Shown piece after piece: positions 1-6,925 of a DNA stretch of 45,610 bases. Origin of the DNA: Nocardia brasiliensis NBRC 14402 (lineage in GTDB: Bacteria > Actinomycetota > Actinomycetes > Mycobacteriales > Mycobacteriaceae); the NCBI RefSeq assembly GCF_000308475.2, contig NZ_BAFT02000074.1:1-45610 (forward strand), in the 5' to 3' direction. Numbering within the stretch: the first letter of the stretch is position 1; each line of letters begins with the position of its first letter. The position numbers and the translations under genes are program-made. The notes under the pieces were generated by a model. That model saw only the letters and a list, made by a program, of their open reading frames with translations, was not told the DNA's origin and searched no databases.

Positions 1-143
1 GCACTCCTCACCACCATGCCAGGTAGGTATATAAATATATAGTAACTGCCTGCGGGGCGGAGGCAAGTCCTAGTTCGCGGTAGCTTCGTGTACCTTGACG
101 CGAGGGCACGTTCACTATCCGAAACCAGAGGAGATCCCCCGTC

Positions 144-857
144 ATGGGCGAAGTGGATGCCGCGGCGATGGAACCGATGTGGCCCAAGGGCGCGAGCGAC
201 GAATACGTCACGGCCCGTATCGAACTGGCGAAAGCCGAACGCACGCTACGCGATCAGATCGAGGCGGTGGCCGCCGCCCGCCGGGCGATGCCGCCCGGAC
301 GCACCCTCGACGACTACGCCTTCGCCGAGGGCCCGGCCGACCTCGGCAGGCCCGGACCCATCCGGACCACGAGACTGCGGGAACTGTTCGGCGAGCACGA
401 CACCCTCGTCGTCTACCACCTGATGTTCCATCCGGACGACGATGCGGCCTGCCCGATGTGCTCGATGTGGGTCGACGGCTTCCAAGGCGTCGCCCATCAT
501 CTGGGCCAGCGCACCAGCTTCGCCGTCGTCGCCAAGGCCCCGCTGCCGAAACTGCGCGGCTGGGCGCTGCGCCGCGGCTGGGACGGCCTGCGCATTCTCT
601 CCAGCCACGACACCACCTTCAACGCCGACCTGAACGCCGAACGGCCCGACGGCGACCAACGCCCGATGATCAGCGTCTTCACCACCGAGGGCGACACGGT
701 GCGCCACTTTTACACCCTGCCCGCCAACTTCCTCGACGACGCCCAACGCGGCATCGACCTCCTCTCCCCCGTCTGGAACATCCTGGACCTGCTCCCCGCC
801 GGGCGCGGCGAGTGGTACGCCGAAAACGACTACGCCGGACGTGCGCGCCAGGCCTGA
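144..857 (+). CDS. DUF899 family thioredoxin-like protein
   Basis: The 237-residue product has the features of the DUF899 family: a helical N-terminus rich in charged residues, then a thioredoxin-like region containing a CxxC pair (C103-P-M-C106, followed by SMW) and the typical run around FHPDDDAACPMCSMW. Family members are cytosolic and their reaction is not established; a redox role is inferred from the CxxC. The ATG at 144 is preceded by AGAGGAG about 10 nt upstream. It is transcribed alone; the next plus-strand gene starts 400 nt downstream. Overlapping frames on both strands are long only because the DNA is GC-rich. Confidence 0.85.
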   Translation: MGEVDAAAMEPMWPKGASDEYVTARIELAKAERTLRDQIEAVAAARRAMPPGRTLDDYAFAEGPADLGRPGPIRTTRLRELFGEHDTLVVYHLMFHPDDDAACPMCSMWVDGFQGVAHHLGQRTSFAVVAKAPLPKLRGWALRRGWDGLRILSSHDTTFNADLNAERPDGDQRPMISVFTTEGDTVRHFYTLPANFLDDAQRGIDLLSPVWNILDLLPAGRGEWYAENDYAGRARQA

Positions 858-1258
858 GCGGCTGAATACGAACTCCTGACGGCGCGCGCACGCCGCCGCC
901 GGTCACCATCGCGGCCGGCTCGCCCGATGCCTGCGTATCGAAGGCCGACCATGGGCGAGGAGCAGGCTCCTCGTCGGCAGCTACCGCGTCGGTCGCCGAG
1001 ACCTTGCCGGTCAGAGTCGCCGTCAACGTCGAGAAGGTCTCGCCCGCAGCAGGATTGCCGGCGACCATGCGGTCGGCCAGTTGGCGGCGCAGCTCTTGGA
1101 GCTCGCGGACGAACCCGCACCGCCGCCGGTCGTCTGCAGGGTGCGACAGGACGGTTGTCGATCTTTGTTCCGTTCCGCGGAACGGCGGGTGGCAGGCGGG
1201 GGCCGCACACCGGTGCAATCGAAAGACCTTCACCCGCCGCAGAGTTGGGAGCTCGAGC
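858..1258. other. Intergenic, possible minus-strand coding remnant
   Basis: No gene with a credible start and stop is seen. On the minus strand between about 1200 and 860 there is a stretch with coding-like third-position bias (reading ELQELRRQLADRM, then GETFSTLTATLTGKV), but the frame runs on without a stop into the antisense of the DUF899 gene. It may be a decayed gene or chance. The ribosome binding site for the next gene lies at 1247-1251. Confidence 0.3.
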
Positions 1259-2260
1259 GTGATTTCCGACAACCTGTACCGCACCGCACAGGAATACCGA
1301 GCAGGCGCGGGGAGCGCGCACGGCAAGATCATTCTGCTCGGTGAGCACATGGTGGTGTACGGCATGCCGGCCATCGCGGTACCGATGCCCGAACTCCGCG
1401 CGCACGCCACCGCGTACGGTCGCGCGGCGGCCGGCTCCCCGGCCGCGGACGCCGTGCTCGACGCACAACGCTCGCGCAGCCACCTCGTACACGTCGACCC
1501 GCGTTCCGACGGCCGGTCGGGAGACAGCGTCGAAGTGGCCGCACACGCGTTCATGCGGTTGGTGGGTTACACGGAGCGTGGCGTCGACCTCGTCCTGCGG
1601 TCCGCGATACCGCCCGGCCGGGGCCTCGGCGCCGGCGCCGCATGCGCCGTCGCGGCTGTGCGGGCGCTCGCCGATCATCTCGATTGCGTACTGACACCGG
1701 AGATCCTGCACCGCGCGGTACAACACGGCGAAGACCTGGCCCACGGCAGCGCGAGCGGCATCGACGCGGTCGCCTGTATGGCAGAGGGACCGGTCTGGTT
1801 CGAATCGGGCTGGGTGCAACCGCTTTCGGGGTCGACGCGGGCCCGCATCGTGGTCGCCGATACCGGGATCACGGGCAGCACCAAGGCCGCGGTCACCCAG
1901 GTCCGCACCCAGCTCGCCAGCGAGATCAACCAGGCACGAACACATTTGGTCAACGCAGCGGCGCTGACCCGGATGGCGGCCGAGGATCTCGCCGCCGGAC
2001 GGGTAGCCGAGTTGGGCAAGCACTGCACCGCTTTCCACGCCATGCTGTGCGAAATCGGGGTCAGCTGCGGCGCACTCGATCGGCTGGTCGCCGCCGCGAT
2101 CGAGGCCGGCGCGGCGGGCGCGAAACTGACCGGCGGCGGCCTGGGCGGCTGCATGATCGCGCTCGTCGAGAACGACGAGCAAGCCGTCACCGTCAAGACG
2201 GCGCTGCAACGGGCCGGCGCCGTACGCACCTGGACGATCCCGCTCGGACGCCGCGCATGA
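1259..2260 (+). CDS. mvk: Mevalonate kinase (GHMP kinase family)
   Basis: Predicted to phosphorylate mevalonate with ATP to mevalonate-5-phosphate in isoprenoid supply. All three GHMP motifs are visible in 333 residues: HGKIILLGEH with VVYGMPAIA at 21-40, the ATP-binding loop IPPGRGLGAGAACA at about 117-130, and KLTGGGLGGC near residue 290. The first of these is characteristic of mevalonate kinase rather than homoserine or galactokinase. The GTG start at 1259 is chosen because GGGAG sits 7 nt upstream and the family N-terminus begins there; the frame is open further 5' but that part has no family character. No other mevalonate-pathway gene lies in the window, so it is isolated. A carotenoid operon starts 9 kb away. 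A different GHMP substrate cannot be excluded. Confidence 0.8.
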   Translation: MISDNLYRTAQEYRAGAGSAHGKIILLGEHMVVYGMPAIAVPMPELRAHATAYGRAAAGSPAADAVLDAQRSRSHLVHVDPRSDGRSGDSVEVAAHAFMRLVGYTERGVDLVLRSAIPPGRGLGAGAACAVAAVRALADHLDCVLTPEILHRAVQHGEDLAHGSASGIDAVACMAEGPVWFESGWVQPLSGSTRARIVVADTGITGSTKAAVTQVRTQLASEINQARTHLVNAAALTRMAAEDLAAGRVAELGKHCTAFHAMLCEIGVSCGALDRLVAAAIEAGAAGAKLTGGGLGGCMIALVENDEQAVTVKTALQRAGAVRTWTIPLGRRA

Positions 2261-2403
2261 ACGCCCGCACCGCAGCACTTCCCCGCCCCGACGTCGGCCG
2301 AGCGATCGCCAGGTTGTCCGGCACCTCCGCGAAGTGATCGCCACTGCGGCCCGTCCTCGCCACACCGGTCGCCGGGACGTAGCCGGATCGCAGTTGGACG
2401 AAC

Positions 2404-2464
2404 GATCACCAGGTAATGGTTGCGGCATCAGCCAAGAGCCCTCCGCCACCATTACCTGGTGATC
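2404..2464. repeat. Perfect 17-bp inverted repeat (hairpin)
   Basis: GATCACCAGGTAATGGT at 2404-2420 is the exact reverse complement of 2448-2464. After one mismatch (2421/2447) four more pairs extend the stem (2422-2425 with 2443-2446), leaving a 17-nt loop. It lies 144 nt after the mevalonate kinase stop and is not followed by a T-run. It could be a terminator of the U-less actinobacterial kind, an operator pair, or the relic of a small inverted-repeat element. Confidence 0.75.
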
Positions 2465-2553
2465 AACCGACCAGACCGTGACGTGCTCTACGCGTGTGCG
2501 TCGTCGGGCCTGTGGTGATCTGTGCATTCACTGAGAAATTGCCAGCAGGCGTC

Positions 2554-2579
2554 GATATATGCACACTTTCGCATATATC
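2554..2579. promoter_or_regulatory. Palindromic operator-like site before the small antitoxin-like gene
   Basis: GATATATGC (2554-2562) and GCATATATC (2571-2579) form a perfect 9-bp inverted repeat with an 8-nt spacer. It is strikingly AT-rich in a very GC-rich setting and ends 50 bp upstream of the ATG at 2630. This is the usual position and geometry of a dimeric repressor site overlapping a promoter. The binding protein is unknown; the gene product itself has no obvious DNA-binding motif. Confidence 0.55.
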
Positions 2580-2629
2580 TTGGAGATCGCAGGGCCGAGC
2601 GACGGCCCTCCCGATCGAAAGGACCGAGC

Positions 2630-2827
2630 ATGGCATCGACGCTGGCGACAATTCTCGCAATGACCAAGGGCGGCAAGGTGAACAGCGCGACCGCCAAGTC
2701 GGCGATCCGCGCCGATGAGGGCACGATCAAGCGCGCGACCGACCTCCTCGACGCGCGGACCGCCGGGCGTTACCGGGGCAAGCTGGACAAACTTCAGCAG
2801 GCGGCGACGAAGTGGGCAAATCAGTAG
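2630..2827 (+). CDS. Small MT0933 (Rv0909)-like antitoxin-type protein
   Basis: A 65-residue soluble protein. The stretch with DARTAGRYRGKLDKLQQAA resembles the ATxGKYxDKxDKxQxxA pattern of the MT0933-like antitoxin family, whose mycobacterial member Rv0909 is paired with a toxin. Start chosen at the ATG at 2630, preceded by GAAAGGA at good spacing; the upstream open frame has no RBS or family similarity. No toxin gene follows: the next gene product is a 42-residue peptide and then an IclR regulator. So it is either an orphan antitoxin or has another role. The AT-rich palindrome upstream suggests repressor control. Confidence 0.55.
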   Translation: MASTLATILAMTKGGKVNSATAKSAIRADEGTIKRATDLLDARTAGRYRGKLDKLQQAATKWANQ

Positions 2828-2970
2828 TTTCCGGCTGGGATCGGTCGATTGGGGGAACGGCGTTCTGCACCCAGGGCGTGCAAACTCCGAGCAGGGGGTT
2901 ACGGCGCGGATCTTCCTGAGTAGGTTCGGGCTCGGCGGGCTCGGAAGTAGTTGCCACAAGGGAGTGATCG

Positions 2971-3099
2971 ATGTCCATCATGCCGCGGTATCCACGCCCG
3001 CTCGTGCGCGAGAGCGAAAACCCTGTCCACTTGCCGGAGGCGGCAACCGAGCGGGGAACTCCCCCGGCGCGGCCGCGCGAACTCCGGTGCGATGCCTGA
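2971..3099 (+). CDS. 42-residue small protein, translationally coupled to the IclR gene
   Basis: This short frame starts with ATG at 2971 after a good ribosome binding site (GGGAG at 2960-2964, 6-nt spacing). It encodes a proline- and arginine-rich peptide beginning MSIMPRYPRPLVRESENP. Its TGA (3097-3099) overlaps the IclR gene start at 3092 by 8 nt, an arrangement typical of translational coupling, and the IclR start has no strong RBS of its own. I do not recognise the peptide. It may be a real small protein or a leader ORF that feeds ribosomes to the regulator. Confidence 0.5.
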   Translation: MSIMPRYPRPLVRESENPVHLPEAATERGTPPARPRELRCDA

Positions 3100-3886
3100 G
3101 CAGCCGGAGGGCCTGGTCGCTCGATCCGCCCGACTGCTGGATCTGCTCGGCGATCAGGTCGAACCGGTCAGCCCCGCCGACCTCGCGCGCCGGGCCGAGT
3201 TGCCCAAGACCACGGTGTGGCGACTGATCAGAGTGCTGTGCGCCAACGGGCTGATCGAGCAGCAGGGGCCGGGTTACGTTGTCGGGCAACGACTGATGCG
3301 TATCGCCGTGCCGCCGCCGGAGAACCGAGATCTGTTGCGCGCGGCGGCCGTTCCATTCCTGGTCGACTTGCATGTACGCACCGGGGCGACGGTGTCATTG
3401 GGCGTCCTGGCCGGCTCCCAGGTGCGGTACACGGAGCGGATCTACGGGCACGCGGCGGCGCGGACGCCGTCGTTCGGTCAGACCTTCGCGCCGGTCCACT
3501 GCACCGCGATCGGCAAGGTCCTGCTGGCGTTCGCCCTCGATCAGCCCGCCGACCTCCTGCGGGCCAAGTGCCTCGACCGGATGACGCCGCGCACGATAAC
3601 CGAGGGCGCGGAGCTGAAATCGCATCTCACCCGCGTGCGCAGCAGCGGAATCGCTACCAGCGACGAGGAATTCACCCGTGGGGTGCGCTGCGTGGCCACC
3701 CCGGTGATGGATCGGCGGCGGCGTCCCGTCGCGGCGATCGCGATCGGGGATACCGTCGCGCGGTTCGACATCGACAGCGCGTGCGCTTTGATCCGCCGGA
3801 CGGCGTTCGCGGTCTCGGTAGCGCTGCGCACCGGCACGCACAGCGCGCGGACGGAACCCATCACGCGCGCGCATCGGTATCGGTGA
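3092..3886 (+). CDS. IclR-family transcriptional regulator
   Basis: A 264-residue regulator with an N-terminal winged helix-turn-helix (about residues 5-65, including SPADLARRAELPKTTVWR) and a C-terminal IclR effector domain (about 75-250). The effector domain shows the typical FGQTFAPVHCTAIGKVLLA stretch and the C-terminal GVRCVATPV run that helps form the ligand pocket. Such proteins are cytosolic tetramers that sense small acids, often aromatic-catabolism intermediates; the ligand here is unknown. The ATG at 3092 is chosen because the upstream open frame has no IclR character. It overlaps the preceding 42-residue ORF. No target gene lies directly beside it: downstream is about 600 nt without a sound gene. 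Confidence 0.9.
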   Translation: MPEQPEGLVARSARLLDLLGDQVEPVSPADLARRAELPKTTVWRLIRVLCANGLIEQQGPGYVVGQRLMRIAVPPPENRDLLRAAAVPFLVDLHVRTGATVSLGVLAGSQVRYTERIYGHAAARTPSFGQTFAPVHCTAIGKVLLAFALDQPADLLRAKCLDRMTPRTITEGAELKSHLTRVRSSGIATSDEEFTRGVRCVATPVMDRRRRPVAAIAIGDTVARFDIDSACALIRRTAFAVSVALRTGTHSARTEPITRAHRYR

Positions 3887-4503
3887 CCGGTCCGCGATGG
3901 ACGTTCCGCGTTGTCTCGTGGCCGCACCACTGATCGGCGAGGCCGGTGCTGGACCAAGCGTAACTGCCACCAAACAGCGTCGATTATCAGCAGCGACATC
4001 TACCAACTACAGCATTCCGATCCTGGTAATCCGCGACCCACCCCCGCGGGACAAAGCTACGGACTGTCGAGCCGCCCCGGTCGCCGCGAGCTTCAGTCGC
4101 GTTTCGTGGGGTCACACCTGCCCGACTGATGTGCTTTTGCAGTCGAGGGAGGCCGATTTCAACGGTCCTGCTACACCTGGTCGATCAGGGGGCCGTCCGA
4201 CACCGGATCGCCGAGGTCGACCGCCAGCACCTTGCGCGTGCGTGTGCGGCCGAATCGACATGGACACCGCCCATCTCGATGTCGGTCGTACCGAGGATCG
4301 GCAGAACGGAACCGGTACCGCCGGGCCGGCCAAGTCATCCGGGACGCTATCGGCGCAGGGCACGGGTCCCGACTGAACGTAGTGCCCGCCGCGCACATTT
4401 CGTCGCCCCGCGCGCGTGTCTGCCGAGCAACACGCACGCGCCGTACGAAACCTTGCGCGGCACCCATGGCCGGCACCGGCTGCGGGAACGATTCGCGGCG
4501 CAC
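3887..4503. other. Long intergenic stretch, possible gene remnant
   Basis: No intact gene is supported. On the minus strand between about 4330 and 4172, two adjacent frames read in a coding-like way (PILGTTDIEMGGVHVDSAAH, then KVLAVDLGDPVSDGPLIDQV followed by a stop), as if the C-terminus of a lost protein carried a frameshift. The second piece vaguely resembles the GDP...GPLI region of aldehyde dehydrogenases, but this is too weak to name. Longer frames here are GC-rich noise. Confidence 0.3.
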
Positions 4504-5175
4504 TCAGGCCGAGAGGTGGGCGAGCAGACTGCGCCGGGCCGAGTCGACGTGCTCCTCGGCGCAGCGCGCCAGCGTGTCGCGATCACCGGACCGCAGCAAC
4601 TCCGCCAGCTCGCGATGCTCATCGATCACCCGGTCCCGATAGTGCTCGTATCCCGCTGCGACACGGTGCATCTGGAACAGGTAGACCTGAGATCGCACGG
4701 CCTGCCACGCTTGGCTGAGCCGTTGGTTGCCTGCGGCGTCATAGATCTGGTCGTGGAAGGCGATGTCGAGAGCGAGCAGTCGCGGCCCAGATGCCGCACC
4801 GGCGATCTCGCCCGCCATCGCCGCGACCAGGTCGTCCAGCGGCGCCAACTGCTGCGGACTCGCGGTGGCCTGGGCGCTGATCGCGGCCAGCCGGTCGAGC
4901 GCACCGCGGACCGCGTAAACCTCTTCGATGTCCTGTGGCGTGACCTCGATGACGGCGGTGCCGCGATGCCAACCGCTGCGGATCAAGCCCTCCCGCTGCA
5001 GCAGGGCCAGGCCTTCGCGAACCGATCCGCGGCTGACACCGAGCGCGGCGGCGAGTTCGACCTCGCGAAGCGGCGCACCGGGGGCGATGTCTCCGGCGAA
5101 GATCGCGTCGCGGATGACGTCGGCGGCTTCGTTCGCGAGCCCGCGACGTGCCGCCCTGGGCAACGGTAAGTTCAT
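4504..5175 (-). CDS. GntR-family regulator, FadR/FCD subfamily
   Basis: A 223-residue repressor-type protein. The N-terminal winged helix (about 10-75) contains GAPLREVELAAALGVSRGSVREGLALL, the GntR signature; the remainder (about 90-215) is an all-helical FCD domain with the metal-ligand histidines expected in FHDQIYDAAGN and in the C-terminal EEHVDSARR. It is divergent from the VOC-SDR gene pair and its ATG (5173-5175) lies inside a 26-bp palindrome, strongly suggesting autoregulation and control of that pair. The ligand, likely a carboxylic acid, is not deducible. Confidence 0.92.
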   Translation of the reverse strand: MNLPLPRAARRGLANEAADVIRDAIFAGDIAPGAPLREVELAAALGVSRGSVREGLALLQREGLIRSGWHRGTAVIEVTPQDIEEVYAVRGALDRLAAISAQATASPQQLAPLDDLVAAMAGEIAGAASGPRLLALDIAFHDQIYDAAGNQRLSQAWQAVRSQVYLFQMHRVAAGYEHYRDRVIDEHRELAELLRSGDRDTLARCAEEHVDSARRSLLAHLSA

Positions 5176-5199
5176 GTCCTAATGTTGACATTAGGACAT
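5174..5199. promoter_or_regulatory. 26-bp palindromic operator, GntR / VOC-SDR divergent promoter
   Basis: ATGTCCTAATGT (5174-5185) and its exact reverse complement ACATTAGGACAT (5188-5199) are separated by two bases (TG). The site includes the first bases of the GntR gene and sits 50 bp before the VOC start. FadR-type regulators bind short palindromes with a GT-N-AC-like core, which is present here (TGT-TG-ACA). Binding by the adjacent GntR protein is inferred from position and symmetry. Confidence 0.8.
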
Positions 5200-5248
5200 G
5201 GCGCGGAGCAAGCTGAAAGCCGGATTGCAGGAAGAAGGAGTGCTGACC

Positions 5249-5671
5249 ATGCCAACCCGCCCCGCCATGCATTTGGCAATCCCGGTCGATGACCTGGACG
5301 CCGCCCGCCGCTTCTACGGAGACATCCTCGGACTCGAACAAGGGCGCAGCAGCGACCACTGGATCGACTGGAACCTGCACGGCCACCAGTTGGTGACCCA
5401 TCTGGTGACGGGCGAGATCACCGCGCAGGGACTTAGCGAAGTCGACGGACACCATGTGCCGGTGCCCCATTTCGGACTACTGCTGCCCGCGAACGACTTC
5501 CACGCCCTGGCCGAGCGGCTACGCACGGCCGGTGTGGAATTCCTGATCGAGCCATACCTGCGATTCCCCGATCGCCCAGCGGAACAGTGGACGATGTTCT
5601 TCCGGGATCCAGCCGGTAATGCATTGGAGTTCAAGGCGTTCGCCGACGAGACGCAGGTGTTCGCCCGATGA
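5249..5671 (+). CDS. VOC (glyoxalase/bleomycin-resistance) superfamily protein
   Basis: A 140-residue protein with the two beta-alpha-beta-beta-beta modules of the VOC fold. The first module opens with MHLAIPVDDLDAARRFYGDILG, where the histidine is a usual metal ligand; the second ends with FFRDPAGNALEFKAF, where the glutamate is the other typical ligand. Substrate is unknown; relatives include glyoxalases, dioxygenases and isomerases. The ATG at 5249 has GAAGGAG 8 nt upstream; an in-frame GTG at 5240 is less well placed. The stop overlaps the next gene by 4 nt, so the two are co-translated and are probably controlled by the divergent GntR regulator. Confidence 0.88.
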   Translation: MPTRPAMHLAIPVDDLDAARRFYGDILGLEQGRSSDHWIDWNLHGHQLVTHLVTGEITAQGLSEVDGHHVPVPHFGLLLPANDFHALAERLRTAGVEFLIEPYLRFPDRPAEQWTMFFRDPAGNALEFKAFADETQVFAR

Positions 5672-6429
5672 GACGAGTGTTGGTGACCGGGGCGTCCCGC
5701 GGGATCGGCCGGGCAGTGGCAGTGGCGTTCGCCGAAAACGGCGATCGCGTGGCGGTGCACTACGGCAAGGACGCCGACGCCGCGGCGCAAACTCTGCGGC
5801 TGTTGCCCGGCGCGGGGCACACCACGATCACCGGTGACCTCGGTGATCCGGAGACCGCTCGGCAGGTGGTCGAAACGGCCGTGGACGCGCTGGGCGGAAT
5901 CGACATCCTGGTCAACAATGCCGCCGTCGCCACCTCGGCCACCACCCGGCACGCGGTCGCCGAGGTCGATTTCGGGCAATGGCAACGTATTTGGCAACAG
6001 ATGCTCGAGGTCAACCTGCTCGGCGCGGTGCACCTGACGTATGGGGTGGCCCGGCATCTGATCGACCGCGGTGAGCCCGGCCGCATCATCAACATCGGCT
6101 CCCGCGGCGCGTTCCGGGGCGAACCCGAATTTCCCGCATACGCGGCGAGCAAGGCCGCGCTGCACGCCTTCGGACAGTCCATGGCGGTCGCACTCGCACC
6201 CCATGGCATCGCGGTGACCTCCGTGGCACCCGGATTCATCAGCACCGAACGGCAAGAAGCGAAACTCGCGAGCGACGCCGGTGACGAGGTCCGCGCGCAG
6301 AGCCCCTTCGGCCGGGTCGGTACACCGGGCGAAATCGCCGCCGCCGTGCTCTACCTCGCCTCCCCCGACGCCGCCTGGGCCTCGGGCACGATCCTCGATC
6401 TCAACGGCGCGTCCTACCTGCGCACCTGA
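5668..6429 (+). CDS. Short-chain dehydrogenase/reductase
   Basis: A 253-residue classical SDR: NAD(P)-binding TGASRGIG at 7-14, NNAA at 83-86, catalytic S145 (IGSRGAF), Y158 and K162 (YAASK), and a C-terminal SPDAAWASGTILDLNGAS stretch typical of FabG-like enzymes. It is a cytosolic oxidoreductase acting on a hydroxyl or carbonyl group; substrate unknown. The ATG overlaps the VOC gene stop (ATGA), so the pair forms an operon. The R11 after GAS points to a preference for NADP(H), which is only inference. Confidence 0.93.
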   Translation: MRRVLVTGASRGIGRAVAVAFAENGDRVAVHYGKDADAAAQTLRLLPGAGHTTITGDLGDPETARQVVETAVDALGGIDILVNNAAVATSATTRHAVAEVDFGQWQRIWQQMLEVNLLGAVHLTYGVARHLIDRGEPGRIINIGSRGAFRGEPEFPAYAASKAALHAFGQSMAVALAPHGIAVTSVAPGFISTERQEAKLASDAGDEVRAQSPFGRVGTPGEIAAAVLYLASPDAAWASGTILDLNGASYLRT

Positions 6430-6486
6430 ACACCTTGCGCGAGCGACGCGGCCAGTGGACTTCGCGCCCCACGCCGCGTCGCGAGT

Positions 6487-6775
6487 TTGTCCGCGCAATC
6501 TGTGGACACGCTGCGCGAGCTGATCGCCTCGGCACCTGGCCGGTCGGCATGCGGATACCCCCTGAACACGATCTCGTCGAGCAGCTGGGCGTGGGGCATG
6601 CGCGCAGGCGAAAACACCCTGCTCACCGAGCTGTACGACACGCTCAGCGTCGCAGTCACCGAACAGATCGGCGCCATGCCCTGGGTCCCGGAGACGGCCG
6701 CGCGCGCCCGGCTGCACCGCGGTCTCCTCGCGGCCATCGCCGCCCGGGACGAGGTCGACGCCACCGGCGATCGGG
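6487..6775 (+). pseudogene. Remnant of a GntR/FadR-family regulator (deleted and frameshifted)
   Basis: Three pieces of one FCD-type GntR regulator can be read in alternating frames. VDTLRELIAS (about 6500-6530) is the first helix; a second frame gives GTWPVGMRIPPEHDLVEQLG (about 6531-6595), the core of the winged helix; the first frame resumes with ENTLLTELYDTLSVAV and then RLHRGLLAAIAARDE, which match the C-terminal part of the FCD domain. About 100 residues between the HTH recognition helix and the FCD tail are missing. It lies before the convergent MFS gene, which it may once have controlled. Confidence 0.75.
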
Positions 6776-6925
6776 CCTCGAGCTCCCAGAGCCAGCGCGC
6801 CACGGGCCCGCGCGAGACCACGGCGCCGGCCGGGACGGTTGACGGCCCGTACGGATCCATGAATACGAGCCCGTCAACTGGGATATCCGTACGAATGCCC
6901 GGATCCACAGTCGCCGCAAGGCCGA

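Noticed and set aside
88..865. Several long frames overlapping the DUF899 gene on both strands
   Set aside because: They have arginine- and proline-rich noise translations, no RBS and no family motifs; the 144-857 frame has a clear family match.
679..2527. Two very long minus-strand frames opposite the mevalonate kinase
   Set aside because: They are antisense to a gene with intact GHMP motifs and owe their length to high GC content.
4171..4330. Aldehyde-dehydrogenase-like fragment
   Set aside because: Only a short piece resembles the GDP...GPLI region; not enough to name a pseudogene.
4129..5169. 346-codon plus-strand frame
   Set aside because: Its second half is antisense to the GntR gene and the translation has no structure; no RBS.
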